Part shown: in pieces, positions 24,558-36,522 of the stretch
Numbering within the stretch: position 1 is the first letter of the stretch
Layout of the letters: the number at the start of each line of letters is the position of its first letter
NCBI GenBank assembly: GCA_038502055.1
Contig: JAXRKN010000036.1
Coordinates: forward strand, 2,790,001 to 2,854,000
DNA length: 64,000 bases
Direction: 5' to 3'
Origin: Tanytarsus gracilentus
Taxonomy: Eukaryota > Arthropoda > Insecta > Diptera > Chironomidae
The notes under the pieces: model-generated
Databases searched by the model: none
What the model saw: the letters and a program-made list of their open reading frames with translations, nothing else
What the model was told of the DNA's origin: nothing
Program-made: the position numbers and the translations under genes

Positions 24558-24888
24558 GAACGTAGTTTTGCATAAACCAAAAAATGACTTTAAAAAAAAA
24601 CACCACATGCCTGCTTCGGAAAACACATTTATTTGAAATATTTTTTAACCGCTCGATTTTTATTTGCGAAAAACACTTCTTTTTTAACTACCAGACAAGA
24701 AAAAAGTTTGGTGGCGATATCTATGAAGTGTTATCAATCTTTTATCTTAATTTTTAAACACTCATTAAGATAGATTTTTGCAAATAAAAATCGAGCGGTT
24801 AAAAAATATTTCAAATAAATGTGTTTTCCGAAGGAGGCATGTGGTGTTTTTTTTAAAGTCATTTTTTGGTTTATGCAAAACTACGTTC
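24558..24888. mobile_element. 331-bp MITE-like hairpin element with AAGT flanks
   Basis: The two arms, 24558 to about 24674 and about 24774 to 24888, are near-perfect reverse complements. They begin GAACGTAGTTTTGCATAAAC and end with its complement. Inside, AACACTTC near 24672 pairs with GAAGTGTT near 24725, extending the stem. Both outer ends are flanked by AAGT (24554-24557 and 24889-24892), consistent with a 4-bp target duplication. There is no coding capacity, so it would be a non-autonomous element moved by an unknown transposase. Confidence 0.8.
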
Positions 24889-25712
24889 AAGTATTAATAG
24901 GAAAATTTATAAAAAACCCTTCACAATATTATTCTACTGTCAAATTCAAATGAGTGACACTCAGCAGCAAGTCTAACTTTCATTTCTTGAAAAACAATTT
25001 TTACTTTTTGCAGCTCAATTGTAAAGTGTTATATTGCCTTAGAATTGAGCTGCTGCTGCACATAATTCAGGTTTTTCTTGCTGTGAAAATAAAAAGCATT
25101 TGTGATGGGATTACATAAAAGTCACTCTATGATGGTAAAAGCGAGCTAATGAGATGAATACGGTTGTTTTTATCATCGAAAAAAAAGAGAGTTTATAATG
25201 CAGATCATGATCGGAGCAAGGAGAGAAGACAATATAACGCATCAAGAAATGCCTTTTGATTTATTTTTCAACCTCTCCTTCGTCTTCTTCATTCTCTATT
25301 CACCTCTTTCTCGAGTTATATGCCTCTCGAAGCTTTTCATCTTTCACAGATCGAAGAACGAGAAGAAGAAATTTCCTATACAATGTTATTCATGCATGCT
25401 CCATTCAAATATCATGTATCCATGGGTTGCCAGGGTTGATGAATGATTTTGGCCAATCTCAAAGTCAGGAAGCCTCAAAATAATCTTTTTTTTGCAACAA
25501 TATATAAACAAAATGATTAACAGCACATGCGATGCAGAGAGAAATTAAAGGTCATTAATCAAACGTAAAAATTCCACCCACGAAAGTTTTCATTTTTCAC
25601 AGTTCCGTTAAACTCATCTGAAATCATCTTCGTATGCCCTATCGAGCACAGCAATGGCATATATTCAACATATTTTTTTGTCGAGATAAAATCACCCAGT
25701 GTATTGTTGCAT

Positions 25713-25736
25713 TCTCTCTCTCTCTCTCTCTCTCTC
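25713..25736. repeat. (TC)12 microsatellite
   Basis: Uninterrupted run of twelve TC units in the CK1 alpha intergenic or intronic stretch. Confidence 0.95.
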
Positions 25737-28700
25737 TTGCTTAAGCCATAAAATGTTGCAGCAATGTAACTCTCCCAAGAGAGTGTGTCACTCCCACTGT
25801 CATTACACAAGTTCAATTATTTATTAGCATATATCGACTTAGGTCTTTTATCATCTCAAATATGAGGAAATTGTTTTCTTATAGATATTTTAGGCGATAA
25901 GAGGAAAAAAGTTAGTGAATGCAAAATTTTGAGAATTTTACAAAAAAAATTAAATCTCAAATTCATAAGCTAATTTCCGTGGATTAAAAAATTCACATTT
26001 TTTGACTCAGAACAAACACCTCGAAAAACAATTAATTGTTCATTACAATGTGCGACATGATGCGTGTGTTCAGCAGCATCTGAATTAATAATTATAATTA
26101 TAACAGTAAAGGTGATAATTAAATTTGAAAACAGAATCTTGCCTTGCGGCTTAACAAAGAGCAATTTAGCGAGTTGTTTCACCCACACCACAACAGCACG
26201 TGTTGCTACGGTTAAGAACAGTTAGATTGCTGCTGCTGCTGCGTATATTAGCACAAGTCTCAAACACACTAGACATACTGCAAAGTTTTTTTATGCAATC
26301 AACGATGATGAGATTTTTTTGCCTCTACCCAACCTCCGCGCACTTCAATATGGTCGATGTTATAAAGCAATTAAAGCAATGTACCTTACTGCCATGCTCT
26401 CGGCACTGCTTTTTTCCGTTAAGTCCTAAAAATAAGCCCACAATGTCGACAAATAACTTGAAACGTCCATTTGTGTACGTGTAAAGTGCTTTTATCAGGT
26501 TTCACTCGAGTCCTGAGAAAGCGAGGTAAAAATATAAATCGAGATTTATAAACGAGAGAATGAAAAAAAATTTGTCGCGACTTGAAAAGTAATAAAAGCG
26601 AAAAAAAAATTTATGAGAATAGAAATTGCATGTTGTCGACTGAACAATTCTCGAGTGCTCAAAGTGAGAGTGAAAACTTGCTTTGTCGCTCTGATTTTTA
26701 TTTCATGTGCACCGTCTAACGAGTTTTGTGTACGAGAATTTAATTTATTAGACTTAAGGCAGAGAACAAGTTTGATCGATTTTCACCGATGACTGTGAGG
26801 GACTTTTTATAGTCGAGTGAATGAAAAGAACCTTCGTGGAAAAATTCGTCGAGGATTTTGGGACTCGTGGAATTTATTGGAAAATTTTAAAGCGATTTAA
26901 TAAATAATTTTCATAAATAATTAATTAGCAAAAAAGAAGTTTGATTGACATTAAAAAAGTTATTAGAAAAGTTCTCTAATCAAATCTAAAATTAGCTTAA
27001 CCTTTCTAGTTTCTACCTTCATCGTCATCGCGATTATGATCGTAAATTTTTGATGGTCCTCAACTTATTTTGCCACATTTCTAGATTGCTTTCAATTTGA
27101 TTTCGAACTTTTGTTCGATGCTTTTCTATAAAAAGCACTCATGAATCATTCTATAACCTAATAAAAATAACAATTATTGACGAATGAGAAAAAAAGTAGT
27201 TAATATAATTATGATGATTACATTTTGATATTAAAGCAACACCGCAAGTACCTTTCTCACTTCACATTATGGCGCTTAGTCATTATTTTGTTTTTACTTA
27301 CAATTCTGAAATTGCTCGTGCGGTTTTTTCGTGTAAATGCAATCGCAGTAAATTTCTCCATCCACGTGCATCCGCGATGTAAACGTTTTGATTAACTGCT
27401 GTGAGAATTTTGATATCTTATGAAATCATTAAAGATGATTTCTTGCTAGCGTGCGATTTTCTTTAATTTATTTTTAAAATTTAAATAATTTTTTAACTCC
27501 GCTTTAAGTTTTAATCCTTCCTTAATTATACAAACCGCAGAAAACATTTTCATCGCTAGAAAGTGAATTTACATAAATGTTTGCCGATTCAAACAGACAT
27601 AAAGATAAATTCACCTTTTAACGAGCATGAGATGCGTAATTTAGGTTATGTTAATCACATTTATAGGACGGACATTGTCATTAATTGAAGGATATTAAAT
27701 TAATGTTTATAATTTCTTGGTTACGCATTCAATGTAATTTTTTACCTTCGACATTTTCGTGCTGTTCAACATTTGAACTCGCCTACACTGCTTCTTCTCT
27801 ATTTATAAATCAAAACCGTTGCAATAACCGAAAAAAGCCATAGACAAAGTTATGATTCCATATATAGACAAAAATATTATTGAAATTTTATTGTTTCATG
27901 GAAATACGAAAAAAACTTATTTTTGTATAAAATCAGCTGAAAATATAAAGGATTGCACTTGATCGTATCGCGTCATCTCTAGGCACACAAAAACGATACG
28001 TCGCATGTCGCTATTTTTTTTGTTTCGATCAATGAAGCAATAACCCCGACATTATAAATGAATTGTTTGGGTTTGCTCTCATTTCTCCCTCGCATAAGAA
28101 TTACGAAATTTATTTATTTATTTTTTTCGGGTCGATTTAGCACAAGAGCAAGATATGCACAAGAGAACACTATTAGCATAAAAATTTCATAGTTGAAACA
28201 CTAGACGACAGTGGTTAATGAGATTAAAATGTGTGAGACAAATAAATTTCGGCCCAGTTTCACTCGCAAGTGTGCGTTTGAGCGTAATTTAAGCGAAATG
28301 TCAAGGTGAGATGACTGCTAATCTAGAAGAGTCGAGAATTGGAGTGAGAAAACACGTGCGAAATTCTTATGCTGTTTCTCCTTTAACGCAGAGTGAATGT
28401 TTAATTAGCACAGAGCAAGAGTAAAGTTTTATGTTTCGTCATAAAAAAAACTGTGAATCTGCTTCGTCATTTGAAGAAGAATTTTTGAGGGCAAAAATAA
28501 GCTATTTTATTTAAAGTATGACTTTAAAAATTTGATTTTTAACCGTGTATATTTTCATAAAACTGTTATGCATTCAGGTATATATAAAATAAATCATATC
28601 TGGCGTTTCCAATGAAGACCTTAAACCCCCGAAAAAAAAAATATCACGTTTGCATGCAATTTTTGATATAATGCTCTGCTGTTCATTCACGATATTTTTC

Positions 28701-31700
28701 ATATATACACTTTCTCGCTCCTCCTTTTCTGTCCATCGCCGCGACATCATCAAAGTGGGTCAATTGCGAAAAAAAGAGAGAAATAAAATCAAAATGTAAA
28801 CATGTAATTCGTGAGACGAGCAATCGAACATATTAGCGCTTAAAAATGAAGGAAAGTGAGTTGTGTACGTTAGGGAGAGAGAAAAACTCTCTTCAAGTTT
28901 CAAATAAATATATTAAAATTTATTTACTGCGCTGGGTAATTGATCAGTAGACATGTCTCTTTGTTGTTGCCAAGCTAACTTGTTTATTTTTCATCTCCTT
29001 CAAAACAAATTCAATGATGCGATTTCAAATATACACAACGCATGTTGGGATTCCATTATTTTTTTTCTCTCTTAGTTGTTTACTCGCTTGTGTCTTGTGA
29101 CATAGAAAATGTCTCCGCGTGATTTCATAGAAAAGCGAAAACAGTGCAGCAAATTTAACATTAACAATGTGCCGTTGTAAAGAATTGAAGTCATTTTGTT
29201 AATGAGAGCTTTTAATGTCTTCCCCCAAAATAAAATTAAAAATGGCGGAAAATGTAAAAAATGCTCTGGAAGAAGTTTATTAAAAAAATTATATGTTATA
29301 CTTCTTTGTGCTAGTTATAAAAGGCATTTTATTGTTGATTTTAATCTCTCTATTAACAACATGCCAATTATAACGGCAGAGAGCTTTTAATTTAAAGCAC
29401 TGAAGATTGTGTGGGATGCTGTTGAGCAAATTAATCGCACTAAAATGATCAAAGACCGATGTCGTTCACAATTTAATGAATGTTTTGGTACAAAAAGAAG
29501 TAAAAATCTATTTTCAATCTTGTAACTATGTAAGATGCAAAAATAGCGACACATATGACTAAAAATAGCCGTAAAGAGATTTTTTGAGTTTCAAAACCAT
29601 GAACTGGATGAAGCACACACTTGCATGCTTTTTTCTTCATTAAATTAACAAAGTCGGACTAACGAAAAAAAACTACCGCATATTCATGCGATTTGTGTGT
29701 GGTTGTGGCATGAAAAATGATAAACAACTTTACCAGCTGTTTTAGAATTAATGCAAGTGTCGATTTCAAGCTCCAAAAACTGCCATAGTGTAGTAGAAAA
29801 AGTTTATGGTTATTTTACCCAACTCAGTGAGAGAGCTACCGGATGATTCACAAAATAATTTAATACAATTTTTTCATAACAAAAAAAAAGAGTGGAAAAG
29901 CAGCGTTTTCACTTTTTTATTGTAAATAATTTTTGCACACGTTCATTACACACGTCCTCGGCTCTGTAACTTTATTTGCGACTTTTTTTTCGCGCTACAA
30001 AGAATGAGAAGATGAGCAAAAATCAGAGTGGAAATCTACGAAGGTTATGAGAGGGCTGTAAACGAGTCACTTAATTTGAATTTAATGAAAGTGAAGAAAA
30101 ATTGCAAAATTAGAAATTTATTAGAAAAGTAAAAGTAATTTAGTAAATTATCAGCTTGCTATAAAGAAAGATTAAAAATACAATGACATAAATTTTCAAG
30201 GAGGAAAAATATTTTTCAATTTTTCCTACCTCTAACCTCAAAATCCACATTCGCAAGATTAAAAATATTTTCTTCCGTTAAAACTTTAAATCTCCGTTAA
30301 GGTTCACATAATCATAACTAGATCAATTGATTCACGACGAGAAAAAAACATATTAAATTAATGAAATGCAACTCCATTTCCTTCGCTGTGCTCTTTTACA
30401 ACGGCGATTTGTGCATTTCCTGAAGCAACATTGGCAAATCTTTTGAAATCGACATTAAATTTATTATTTCGTACTTGAATGTTGAAGCGGAGAGCGAGAG
30501 ATAATTGTTAGATGCGATTGCATTGTTTATGATTTCAATGCAAACTTAAAGTTTTGCGAAATTTGAGTAGTTTTTAATCAATTGAGTTTATTTTATTCAA
30601 ATTTTAAAACTTTTTAGCTTGAAAAATGTTCACCGCACGTGATCGATAAATTTGAATTTTATATTTTTTTCTGTGTGACCCTCAGCTTAGAAGACAGTTT
30701 TTATGCATGAGAAAATCATGTTCTAAAGCTCTCATGCTGCTTCTCTCAATTCAACCACACATGCAAAAGTTTATTGAATAAAGTTTTATCTCTTTTTTTT
30801 GCAACGTTGCCGACTTTTACAGTTTTTTATTGAGCTTCCTTAAGTCTCTCACAAGCTCATTAAAAAATAATAATACTTATTTTTTGGCATGTCGGTTCAT
30901 GTTTTTGCAGAGCGGTCAGTTTACAGTATGCTGTCACCGTGAGATAAATATTAAGAAAGCAAAAAAGAGTTTATCTCATTATGTAAAGGAATTTAACAAT
31001 GACAGCAAAGTGTCATAATTCGAGCCTGTAACAGAGTTGATAATTAAAGTTTGGTAGTTATGCTAATAAAGTAAAATCTCTCAATTAAAAAATTTAAACA
31101 GATTTTGTCAGTACCTTAATATCAATTCAACTCAGGTTGAATCAATCATTAACTTTTTTACTGCTTTAATAGTCAATAAAAAAAATTTTACTGTTTTTCT
31201 TTCTTCAAATTTTATGTCTTTATAATGAAATGAGCGACGCTTGAATATTCAAAAATCAAAAAAAGAGAAGCATTAAAAAAGTCAATTTGAACTCGATAAA
31301 AATTCAAATTTGATGATAAAAAAATTCACCAAGGAGCTTTTTGAATCCAGGAAATTATCAAGTTCTAAAGCTCATCATAAATTCCTTAATTATATCTGAT
31401 TAAACCACTTAAAAATATTAAAACTCCACCTTTGCTGTAGGAAGTTTTTCATTCATTAAAATTTAATAACAGCAACTTCATTGTGATAAATTAATCACCA
31501 GCCGTGGTCAGTTACATTGAAAAGTTTCATCCATTTTTGGGCCATCGAAAAGACCTTGAGAGAGAAAAAGTCTTGCAGGAAGAAATTTTTTGCTGATTCA
31601 ATTACATTAGGAAGTCATCTCTTTTTTTATGGCATTGGCTGCGGTATTTTTCACCATACGCACATGCCGAGGGAGTGAGATCAGAAAAAAAAAGTAGTTT

Positions 31701-32432
31701 ATCGATTTCGAGACATCCGTGGATGTTTTCATAGTGGGAAGGAGAAGTGACTATGGCAATTCGACGAGATTGACGGGTGTGCACGACCTCGACAGCGTCT
31801 GTGTGTGTACACTAAAGGCAAAATAATGAAAATTTATTGACTCTGGAAGTCTTTTTCATCCCTTTCGCGCTCTTTTGACGTGAGACGTGCGAAAAATGGT
31901 TAAAGTTCAAGGCGGCAACAAAATCATCCGCAGTTTAACCTTAACAACCCACAAAAATTCAATATTATCCTCATAAAAAGTGCTCTAAATCCATAGCAAT
32001 TTAAATGTCACATTGTTGTAAGCTCCTGAAAATTCAATTATTATAATTTACACACGAGATCGTCCCAGAAAATAATGGAGAACGCGTTCAAGGATAATGT
32101 GCCATGCTACCTGGTGTGCGTAATTGTAAATCGATGAAGAAACAAAGTGTGTGAGCTTTTAGAAGAGAAAATTCTCAGATGTTTTTGTCAATATTTTTTT
32201 TGAGCTTCTCATGCATGTTTATGGAAAAAAATATTTTAGCATTTTCTCTCAGAATTTTAAAAATAAACATTTTCTTCATTTTTAATGAACTGTTCGAACA
32301 CGTGGATGGTTTCAAATTTAATTTTTGTGATTACTAATCACTAATTAGTTGAAAGAGTTTAAATTCTATGAATTTTAAATTTAACAAATATTTTTTAGTA
32401 ATTAAAAATCAAGGGACAACTAACTCTTGTGA

Positions 32433-33657
32433 GTCTGCTAAAATAACCTGAATTTAGATGATGATGATAGATAGATGAAAAGAGGTGCACTCTGGAGTTA
32501 CCAGGATGGACGCGCCCGTTTTTGTTTCTTTTCATAGCTCGAAAGCAGGTTAAGGTTTAAAAGTACATGAGAATTTAAGATTCTTTAAGAATAAGTATAA
32601 TCCCCTTTTTCCCCCTCAACAATGGCGTCCCCGCGGGATCGCCCCTCGGGGCTGCAACATCGTCTTGAGAAAGAATACTAGCGATCGAACAACCCTCTTC
32701 GTAGATAAATAAATAAAACGTTATGGACGTCCAGCATGGAGACCCAACTTTGGCGTTGTTCCATAACGGAAATAATAACAGCTGTACACAGTCTTGTAGT
32801 CGCTCATTGAGTGTTTCCAACTAAGCACAGCCTCAACTGAATCTTACGATTGCAGTTGGAAAATAAATTAAATCAAAGATGGTTACGACGGCATTGTATA
32901 AAAGTTTCCGTCACTACAACCTTCCTCAGCCCTAACAAGCTGTTAGGCACTGGCCCATCCACACTACAAGACAAACAAACATAAAACATAAATTTATAAA
33001 CTCTTCCTTCCCCAACTGTGTCACTAGGATTAACAGTTGGTTTGTTGGATACCAACGGAAATAATTTACAATAATTAACTTAATGTGAAGAATAATTCGG
33101 TATTTGAAAATATATAAATATATAAAATAATAAAAACAATAAACCTATTATAAATTTAATCTATTTAATTTTAACAATTTTGTTAGAATGTGTAATGAAA
33201 ATTAAAGATCTTGGAGATAAAAGAAAGTGAGAAAAGAACGCATGAATACTAAAGTTTGAGAAATAAAGAATTTTTGAGGTTTGCTATTTATATAGATAGA
33301 AAAGTCCGTTGAATAAAAAAAATTTTTAAGTTTCGATTTTTATCGTTTTAATGTGAAAAATAATATTAAAGTGATTGACTAACCACTTTTAAGAAGAATG
33401 AGTGAGTATTCTTATTTAAACGATTAAAAGTAAAATTAATTGTTAAAAAATTTAAGATTTCTTTCCTCATTCTCGCTTTTTACCTGATTAATTGGAGAAA
33501 CTCGATGACACAACGATAGATTGATGACTTAACTACAGGAAATAAGTAATTTTATTTTTAAAAACACTTAAACATTTAAAAGGTAAATTAAATTATTTTG
33601 TTTTGTTTACCCAGAGGGGCGAACAACTTTTTCGTCTGCTAAAATAACCTGAATTTA
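32433..33657. repeat. 24-bp direct repeats flanking a GC-richer block, possible retroelement remnant
   Basis: The word TCTGCTAAAATAACCTGAAT, with flanking bases to 24 bp, occurs at 32433-32456 and again at 33634-33657 in the same orientation. Between them, about 32480-33060 is markedly richer in GC than its surroundings (for example GCGTCCCCGCGGGATCGCC near 32624) and has a different texture. It could be a decayed retroelement insertion, with the direct repeats as duplicated ends or internal repeats. No coding domain is recognisable. Confidence 0.4.
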
Positions 33658-34071
33658 TTTATAAAACTTAAAATTATACAAAATCATAAATCAAGAAATT
33701 CTCAGTAAATTTAATCAAACGCTTTAAAATCTCTAAAATTTAATTACATTTTGAGAATTAAAAAGGGAAACACCCTTAAAGTCAGTTAAAATTTAATCTC
33801 TCTTCATCTTTGTTCTCTTTTTAACTTCAAAAGATTCAATTGCGAGAAGAATTTTCGCAAAAGTCATTAAATTTTAAAATCGCAGATTGATGGCAGCGAT
33901 TAATTCAAGTTGTGTGCATTAGTTACTTGAATGCGATGGGTGTGTCGGGTGGCGTTGTGATTGTATTTATTTACGGCTCTTTATTTCAAGAATTATGACC
34001 TTTATCGTGCGAACGCAAACTTCTCTTTAAATGCTAAATTGTTAAAACTAATTTTTCTTTTTCAATTTTAG

Positions 34072-34246
34072 AATTTTATTCAGAACCTTAAACCATCAGT
34101 ACGATTACACCTTTGACTGGACCATGTTGAAACAACGCTCCTTACAGCAGCCCGGCGGTATGGCGATCGCTCATCCTGGAACAGGAAACGACGATAGCGA
34201 TAGACGTAATAAAGAAAAACAGCCAAGTGAAACGGAACTGAAATAA
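34072..34246 (+). CDS. CkIalpha: Distal alternative last exon of CK1 alpha (gives 335-aa isoform)
   Basis: This exon opens after a good acceptor (caattttag) in the same phase 2 as the proximal exon, so the upstream AG donor base pair completes the same Arg codon. It encodes ILFRTLNHQYDYTFDWTMLK, which matches the conserved CK1 alpha sequence better than the proximal exon does, and then a hydrophilic tail ending PSETELK. No kinase-body exon lies between 21.1 and 34 kb, so the simplest reading is a mutually exclusive terminal exon of the same gene, 13 kb downstream of the first. The alternative is the leftover 3' end of a tandem CK1 alpha copy whose body was lost. Confidence 0.8.
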
Positions 34247-36522
34247 AGCATTGAAGTGGACATGAAAATACTTTTTGGGATATCAAATCTTCCCGAGGGG
34301 CAAACAACTCATTTTGAACTGCCATTTACGTTCGACAGAGTCAAGTTCACCACTCAACAAAAAAAATATCTATTTAAATATGTCCATTTTAAACTTTTCT
34401 TTCATTTAATTATAAACGTAATTAATATAATTAAAATGCGCCCGCGTCCCACACGATAAAAAAAAATACTTTTGTCACAGTTTCTTTTTCTACTCGACTT
34501 ATGATTGAAGTAAATAATATATGAGAAATTTCCTTTTCTATTTTGATGCAATTCATCACAAAAAAAAATGAATAATCGAGAATAATAAACAATAATTAAG
34601 AAACATTTGTATATTTTTCATAGAACAAATAATGAAAAATTCAAAGCTCTAATTCTTAAGATGCTGATAAAAAAAACCAACAATTCAAGTCCATTTTATG
34701 CAGATAAAGATTAACTGAGAGAAAATTTTTTGAGGGGAGATTAATGATTAATGATGGAATTCTTTTAGAAATTTCCAAAAATTGTTTTTTACCGTTTTAA
34801 TTAATTTTAAAATTGAAGCCTAAAAAATTGAAGATTATTTTCATCATTTTATTAATTTGAGCATTGTTGCCATTTTTTCCTGAAACTTTGGGAACTTCAA
34901 TGCTCAGAAAGGTTAAATTTTTTCAAAGTTCCTCTTGACATCTTTGCTCCCCCTAATTAAAAATCTAATAATCACTAAAAGGATGCCGAAATGAGATCAT
35001 TGAAAAGAAACAATTTCGTAGAAAAATAATTTCTTCTCATTAAAAATTCATCGCGATGTCCTTCACTCTCTCTTTTTTTCTTCTCCCCATAATTTCACAT
35101 TTTCACACTTACTCATCGACTTTCTCGCACATCAACACAAAAGTCATCGACTTTGAAGTTATATCAGACATTGCCACTAGCTCTGACAAAGTCAACAAGT
35201 TGAAAGTTCATTCGTGTCGTTCAAAGTCATGCATGTGGGGTCAGTTTTCATTTTTATTCTGGGTTAAAAACTTTTAAAGAAAGTTCGTGGAAAATCCTTT
35301 TTATGAAATTGCATAAAATGCTGATAAAAAATCGTCCATTCGATGAATGGTTGAATTTCCTCGTCTATAATGTTGTGTCAATTCATCGCCACGATAATTT
35401 TTCATAAGTGGCAAGCTCTAATATGTATGTTAATCTTTGTCGCATTGTGACTCTAATAATCGTTGAATAATGGCCGCATGTTTGAGGTTAAACTCGATTT
35501 AAAGAAATGCTGAAAGTGATTTAATTTTTGGAGAGGAAAGCATGGCAGAATTGGAAAAGGAGCAGCACGTCGCTTTTCTCATATACACATTAAAAAAAAT
35601 AATAGTAAATAATTTCTTGGAGACAAAATAAAAAAAAAGGAAAAACAAATTATAAAAAAATAATAAACACACATATGAACTTTTTTGTAAATAGTTAAAT
35701 AAAACGATGATATAGAAACAGCATGAAGCAAAACATAATTAAAATGAATTATTAAGGTAAATTTAACAATTACAAAACACAACACAAGATGATAAAAAAC
35801 ATGTTTTAGAAATATTAAACAAAAGGTAAAGAATATAATTATAAGATAAGGATAAAAAATTATGTCTCGAGGTTGAAAAAGGATTAAAAAGAGCCTCGAG
35901 ACGAGAAAAATATTAGAAAACAAAAAAAATTATGCAAGAAAAAATATTTTAATCATTTTCCTGACTCACGTGAGAATCTGATGAATTTCATTGAATTTCT
36001 TAAAATTGCTAAAATTTAATGAAATCATCAAACGCTCACCTTATATATACTTTTTGCATGATGATACATGCACTCATAAGAAAAATTTAAATAAAAAATC
36101 ATCGCCAATATTGTAATTTGTAATTTTTTTTCTCTTGATTTGTCATGCGATAAAATAATTAATTTTTTATATGTAGCCAATATATGAATTTATTCTTCGA
36201 TTTCTTTTTTTGAAATTCAACTTTCATTTAATTAATATTTTTTTTGTTATAAGATTTTAATGATATCCTTTTTGATGAAGAAAACAATAAATTAAAATTC
36301 ATCCGAAAAAATGTAAAAAAAAATTGTGGTTTAAAATTTCTTCTTTATTCAATTTCTTTTCAGTCTTAAATATTATTTAAAAAAAAGTTTGTGCTGAAAC
36401 AATTTAAGAAATTAATGATTCGAAATTAAAATGGAGCAAAACCTTCTTTAATATCGAGTTAAACAGATTAGAGTACAAAATTTGCATAGGCAGTACGAAT
36501 GTAACAAGAACAATAAATTATT
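34247..36522. other. Convergent 3' region, CK1 alpha / Ankle2, non-coding
   Basis: Holds the 3' UTRs of the distal CK1 alpha isoform (+) and Ankle2 (-). It is AT-rich. A 114-codon minus-strand frame at 35579-35923 is hydrophobic by composition only and has no support. Confidence 0.55.

Larger units (their letters stand above)
21105..34071. other. 13-kb non-coding stretch between the two CK1 alpha last exons
   Basis: Starts with the 3' UTR of the proximal CK1 alpha isoform (AATAAA near 21690). If the distal exon is used, the rest is intron. No ORF here has motif or splice support. Contents seen: a hairpin element at 24558-24888, a (TC)12 microsatellite at 25713-25736, a GC-richer block flanked by 24-bp direct repeats around 32433-33657, and a short CTG/TGC run near 26228. 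Known insect microRNA seeds that I looked for were not found. Confidence 0.6.

Noticed and set aside
32575..33055. Minus-strand frames in the GC-richer block, considered as a gene or reverse-transcriptase fragment
   Set aside because: No catalytic motif of reverse transcriptase or endonuclease is visible. Kept only as a possible repeat remnant.
34072..34246. Distal CK1 alpha exon read as a separate second kinase gene
   Set aside because: No kinase-body exon precedes it in 13 kb and its phase matches the upstream donor, so an alternative terminal exon is simpler.
35579..35923. 114-codon minus-strand open frame, hydrophobic
   Set aside because: Its hydrophobicity is only what T-rich DNA encodes. 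There is no family motif, no splice context and no conserved start; it lies in a convergent 3' region.
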